From NCBI RefSeq assembly GCF_900117425.1, contig NZ_FPEH01000032.1, positions 248,001 to 312,000 on the forward strand: 64,000 nucleotides of DNA, read 5' to 3'. Positions 61,426-64,000 of this stretch are shown piece by piece (the stretch's first letter is position 1; every line of letters starts with the position of its first letter). A program made the position numbers and the translations under genes. The notes under the pieces are model-generated. The model was not told the origin of the DNA, searched no databases, and was given only the letters and a program-made list of their open reading frames with translations. This DNA comes from Novosphingobium sp. NDB2Meth1 (lineage in GTDB: Bacteria; Pseudomonadota; Alphaproteobacteria; Sphingomonadales; Sphingomonadaceae).

Positions 61426-61563
61426 GGGCTTCCCCGAGTCCCTCGAATCTGGGCGATGGCTGCGCCCTTAGCCCAAGATGACAGCATTGCAACGTTCCGA
61501 CATACGGTTTTGCACCAATGGTGGTCCTTGAACTGCCGGGCCAATGCCGCCTAGGGTCACCCC

Positions 61564-63219
61564 ATGGCCGATACACTCATCATCACACTTGCCCAGCTCA
61601 ACCAGAAGGTCGGCGATCTGGTCGCAAACACCGCCGCGATGCTCGCCGTGCGCGAACGCGCGGAGGGCAGCGACCTCATCGTCTATCCGGAACTGCAGCT
61701 GATCGGCTATCCGCCGGAAGACCTCATCCTGAAGCCGGCGCTGATCGAACGCGCGGCGATTGCGCTGGATGCGCTGGCGGCGGCCACGGCGGACGGCGGG
61801 CCGGCGATGCTGGTCGGCTCGGTGTTCGTCCGCGACGGAGCGCTGCACAATGGGGTGGCGCTGCTTGATCAGGGCAAAGTGGCGGCGGTGCGCTTCAAGG
61901 TCGAACTGCCCAACTACGGCACTTTCGACGAGAAGCGCTATTTCCTGCCCGGTCCGCTGCCGGAGCCGGTGCCGTTTCGCGGCGCGATGCTGGGCCTGCC
62001 GATCTGCGAGGACATCTGGCACGCACCGGTCTGCCGCCATCTGGCCGAACAGGGCGCCGAAATCTTCATCTGCATCAATGGCAGCCCTTACGAGATCGAC
62101 AAGGAAGAGCTGCGGATCGAAGGCGTGGCCAAGCGCCGGGCGATCGATACCGGCATTCCGCTGGTCTTCGTGAACCGCGTCGGCGGGCAGGATGAAGTCG
62201 TGTTTGACGGGGCGAGCTTTGTCGTCGGTCCTGAGGGCGCGCTGTGGGCGCAGCTGCCGGACTGGGAAGAAGCGATTGTCGACACGGTCTGGAACAAGGT
62301 CGGCAACCGCTGGCGCTGCCAGCCGGGCGTGGTCTGCGAACTCGCCGAGCATCCCGAGGATATCTACTGCGCGATGGTCCTGGCATTGCGCGACTATGTG
62401 AACACCAACCGGTTCCCCGGCGTGGTCCTTGGGCTTTCGGGCGGGATCGATTCGGCAATCTGCGCGGCGATTGCAGTCGATGCGCTGGGGCCGGAGCGGG
62501 TGTGGTGCGTGATGATGCCCAGTGCCTATACCAGCGCCGAGAGTCTTGAAGACGCAGAGGCCTGCGCGAAGATGCTGGGCGTGCGGCTTGATACGATCCC
62601 GATCGTGCCGGCGGTGGATGCCTTTGCCGATATGCTGGCGCCGACGTTCGAGGGCCGCTCGCCGGACCTCACCGAGGAGAACCTGCAGTCGCGCATTCGC
62701 GGCACGACCTTGATGGCGCTTTCGAACAAGTTTGGCCCGATGCTGGTGACGACCGGCAACAAGAGCGAGATGAGCGTCGGCTACGCGACGATCTATGGTG
62801 ACATGAACGGCGGCTACAACCCGCTCAAGGACGCCTACAAGACGACCGTGTTCGCGATCTCGCGCTGGCGCAATGCCGCGCGGCCCAAGATCGGGCTGGG
62901 GCCGGAAGGCATGGTCATGCCCGAGCGGATCATCACCAAGCCGCCCAGTGCCGAACTGCGCCCGGACCAGAAGGATTCGGATTCGCTGCCGGATTACGCG
63001 GTGCTCGATGGCATCCTGCTGGGACTGGTAGAGCACGAGAAGAGCGTCGACCAACTGGTGGCGGAAGGCTTCGAGCGGGCTACAGTCGCGCGGATCGAGC
63101 GGTTGCTCAACGTGGCGGAGTACAAGCGTCGTCAGGCCCCGCCGGGGGTGAAGCTGGGCATGCGCAACTTCGGGCGCGACCGGCGCTATCCGATTACGCA
63201 TGGTTTCCGCACCGGCTGA
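61564..63219 (+). CDS. nadE: Glutamine-dependent NAD+ synthetase
   Basis: A 551-residue two-domain enzyme. The N-terminal nitrilase-like glutaminase has Y-P-E-L-Q (Glu), K-V-E-L-P-N-Y-G (Lys) and L-P-I-C-E-D (Cys). The C-terminal synthetase has the P-loop L-S-G-G-I-D-S. It makes NAD from deamido-NAD, glutamine and ATP. Complete. Confidence 0.95.
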   Translation: MADTLIITLAQLNQKVGDLVANTAAMLAVRERAEGSDLIVYPELQLIGYPPEDLILKPALIERAAIALDALAAATADGGPAMLVGSVFVRDGALHNGVALLDQGKVAAVRFKVELPNYGTFDEKRYFLPGPLPEPVPFRGAMLGLPICEDIWHAPVCRHLAEQGAEIFICINGSPYEIDKEELRIEGVAKRRAIDTGIPLVFVNRVGGQDEVVFDGASFVVGPEGALWAQLPDWEEAIVDTVWNKVGNRWRCQPGVVCELAEHPEDIYCAMVLALRDYVNTNRFPGVVLGLSGGIDSAICAAIAVDALGPERVWCVMMPSAYTSAESLEDAEACAKMLGVRLDTIPIVPAVDAFADMLAPTFEGRSPDLTEENLQSRIRGTTLMALSNKFGPMLVTTGNKSEMSVGYATIYGDMNGGYNPLKDAYKTTVFAISRWRNAARPKIGLGPEGMVMPERIITKPPSAELRPDQKDSDSLPDYAVLDGILLGLVEHEKSVDQLVAEGFERATVARIERLLNVAEYKRRQAPPGVKLGMRNFGRDRRYPITHGFRTG

Positions 63220-63225
63220 TCTTAT

Positions 63226-63240
63226 TGCGAACGATTCGCA
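63226..63240. promoter_or_regulatory. Fur-like palindrome 1
   Basis: TGCGAACGATTCGCA is a perfect 6-bp inverted repeat with a 3-nt centre, 7 bp past the nadE stop and 59 bp before the next ATG. A related palindrome follows 26 bp later. The pair resembles iron-repressor (Fur) operators used in alphaproteobacteria. Confidence 0.6.
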
Positions 63241-63266
63241 TTGACGAAGGAGCGCGACCTGATAAC

Positions 63267-63283
63267 TTGCGAATCGTTCGCAA
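63267..63283. promoter_or_regulatory. Fur-like palindrome 2
   Basis: TTGCGAATCGTTCGCAA is a perfect 7-bp inverted repeat with a 3-nt centre, 16 bp before the ATG of the small gene. It shares the TGCGAA/TTCGCA core with the first palindrome, so one dimeric regulator probably binds both and blocks the promoter between. Confidence 0.65.
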
Positions 63284-63298
63284 CAGACAGGTTTGGCC

Positions 63299-63718
63299 AT
63301 GACTTCGCTCACCCGCTACGCCGCCACCATCGCTGCACTCGCCAAGCCGCGCGTGTTGCAAGCGCAAAGCCCTGCCGCGCAGGAAGTGGTTCATGCCTTC
63401 CGACTTTGCGCGCTTGCCGCACGCGATCGGACCGACCCCTTGCCGGCACTGGCCCTGCGACTGTGCAATTGCGAGGCGGCCTATGCCGTGCATGATCTGG
63501 TGCGTGCGGTGGCGCAGGCGTGGCCTGAACCTTTCGTCGTCGGTCGAGCGTGTTGCCAGCGTCTTTCGCCGGACGAGGCGACGGTGGCCCTGCTCGCCGA
63601 GGCCGGGTGCGCAAGGGACCGAACGGCGTTCGACGCCGCGATTGGCGGCCTTGTCCGGCCCGACCGCCATGAGCCGCTGTGGGCTGCCTGCACGCACGCG
63701 CTGATGCTGATGCGCTGA
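63299..63718 (+). CDS. Small uncharacterised protein under a Fur-like double operator
   Basis: A 139-residue, Ala-rich protein without signal peptide or transmembrane helix. The middle has a C-x-C motif (R-L-C-N-C-E) and later R-A-C-C-Q-R-L-S-P-D-E-A, followed by an acidic helix. It may belong to a small sphingomonad family (a DUF6628-like pattern came to mind, not verified). Cysteines and the iron-type operator suggest a link to iron, but no function is known. ATG 63299 (M-T-S-L-T-R-Y) is preferred over TTG 63293. gltX follows after 38 bp. Confidence 0.7.
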   Translation: MTSLTRYAATIAALAKPRVLQAQSPAAQEVVHAFRLCALAARDRTDPLPALALRLCNCEAAYAVHDLVRAVAQAWPEPFVVGRACCQRLSPDEATVALLAEAGCARDRTAFDAAIGGLVRPDRHEPLWAACTHALMLMR

Positions 63719-63756
63719 CCTTGTCGGGCAAGCGGGGGCCGCTATAGGCACAGGCC

Positions 63757-64000
63757 ATGACGGTCACTACGCGCTTCGCTCCCTCGCCCACCGGCACGCT
63801 GCATGTCGGCAATATCCGCACGGCGCTGCACAACTGGCTGCTGGCGAAGAAAAGCGGCGGGCGTTTCCTGCTGCGGATCGACGATACCGACGTTGCACGC
63901 AGCCGCGAGGAGCACGTCGAGGCGATCCGGGCTGATCTGGCGTGGCTGGGGCTCCATCCCGAGCGCGAGGAGCGGCAGTCGGCGCGCTTTGCGATCTATG
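63757..64000 (+). CDS. gltX: Glutamate-tRNA ligase, 3' end cut by window
   Basis: The first 81 residues are present, with T-R-F-A-P-S-P-T-G-T-L-H-V-G-N (class I HIGH-type signature) and R-I-D-D-T-D near residue 46, which are diagnostic of GluRS. The rest is beyond the window. Confidence 0.93.
   Translation, partial: MTVTTRFAPSPTGTLHVGNIRTALHNWLLAKKSGGRFLLRIDDTDVARSREEHVEAIRADLAWLGLHPEREERQSARFAIY

Noticed and set aside
61468..63312. 600-residue open frame antisense to nadE
   Set aside because: nadE is complete and highly conserved on the other strand; the antisense frame is a codon-bias artefact.
1..64000. CRISPR arrays, insertion sequences, rRNA genes
   Set aside because: No regularly spaced repeats, transposase genes with terminal repeats, or rRNA sequence were seen; the only RNA gene recognised is tRNA-Leu.

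Overview
The window is GC-rich, tightly packed alphaproteobacterial chromosome. It most likely comes from a sphingomonad of the Novosphingobium or Erythrobacteraceae type. The reasons are the gene neighbourhoods (hisC with tyrC as in Zymomonas, ftsE-ftsX followed by YdcF and PlsC-like genes, pheS-pheT close to rpmI-rplT), the abundant four-base stop/start overlaps and the TonB-era style iron operators. The taxonomic placement is inference from gene content only.

Positions 1-11300 look like an accessory defence island. They hold a truncated protein resembling thymine-hypermodification enzymes, a HigB toxin with a HigA-ImmA antitoxin/protease, a MazG-like pyrophosphohydrolase, a McrB-McrC modified-DNA restriction pair with an unusual multi-reader McrB, a divergent nuclease plus SF1 ATPase fusion (DUF2075), and a membrane-anchored thermonuclease. 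The non-coding stretches here are long and visibly less GC-rich than elsewhere.

Positions 11300-20000 carry cell-envelope and stress modules: a PRC-barrel-like exported protein, a secreted subtilase, an ECF sigma/anti-sigma pair with an outer-membrane protein, and a second SigK/RskA-type pair followed by a fasciclin-domain protein. A periplasmic cytochrome c, truncated globin and DUF3034 operon closes the stretch. Positions 20500-27700 are a divergent two-component system and tripartite RND efflux locus. Positions 28004-30410 are a three-gene serine-recombinase unit (DUF3489, DUF2924, large serine recombinase), ending 0.2 kb from the 3' end of tRNA-Leu(GAG).

From 30800 on, the window is ordinary chromosome. 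It includes a zinc-ribbon membrane protein, ftsEX, YdcF, PlsC-like and Nramp-like genes, then tyrC-hisC and a PAS-GGDEF-EAL-PilZ protein. Next come glnK-amtB under a good sigma-54 promoter, small-molecule enzymes, prfC, an epimerase, pheST, an AraC regulator, rpmI-rplT and a metA-type acyltransferase preceded by a candidate SAM-type riboswitch. The last part holds bfd-bfr, an amidohydrolase, a GGCT-like protein, hisN, another AraC regulator, a pseudouridine synthase, a haloalkane dehalogenase, prs, nadE, a small gene behind two perfect Fur-like palindromes, and the start of gltX.

The best leads for new biology are the defence island (its McrB architecture and the neighbouring nuclease-helicase), the riboswitch-like element upstream of metA, the DUF3489-DUF2924-recombinase unit, and the Fur-like double operator in front of an uncharacterised small gene.
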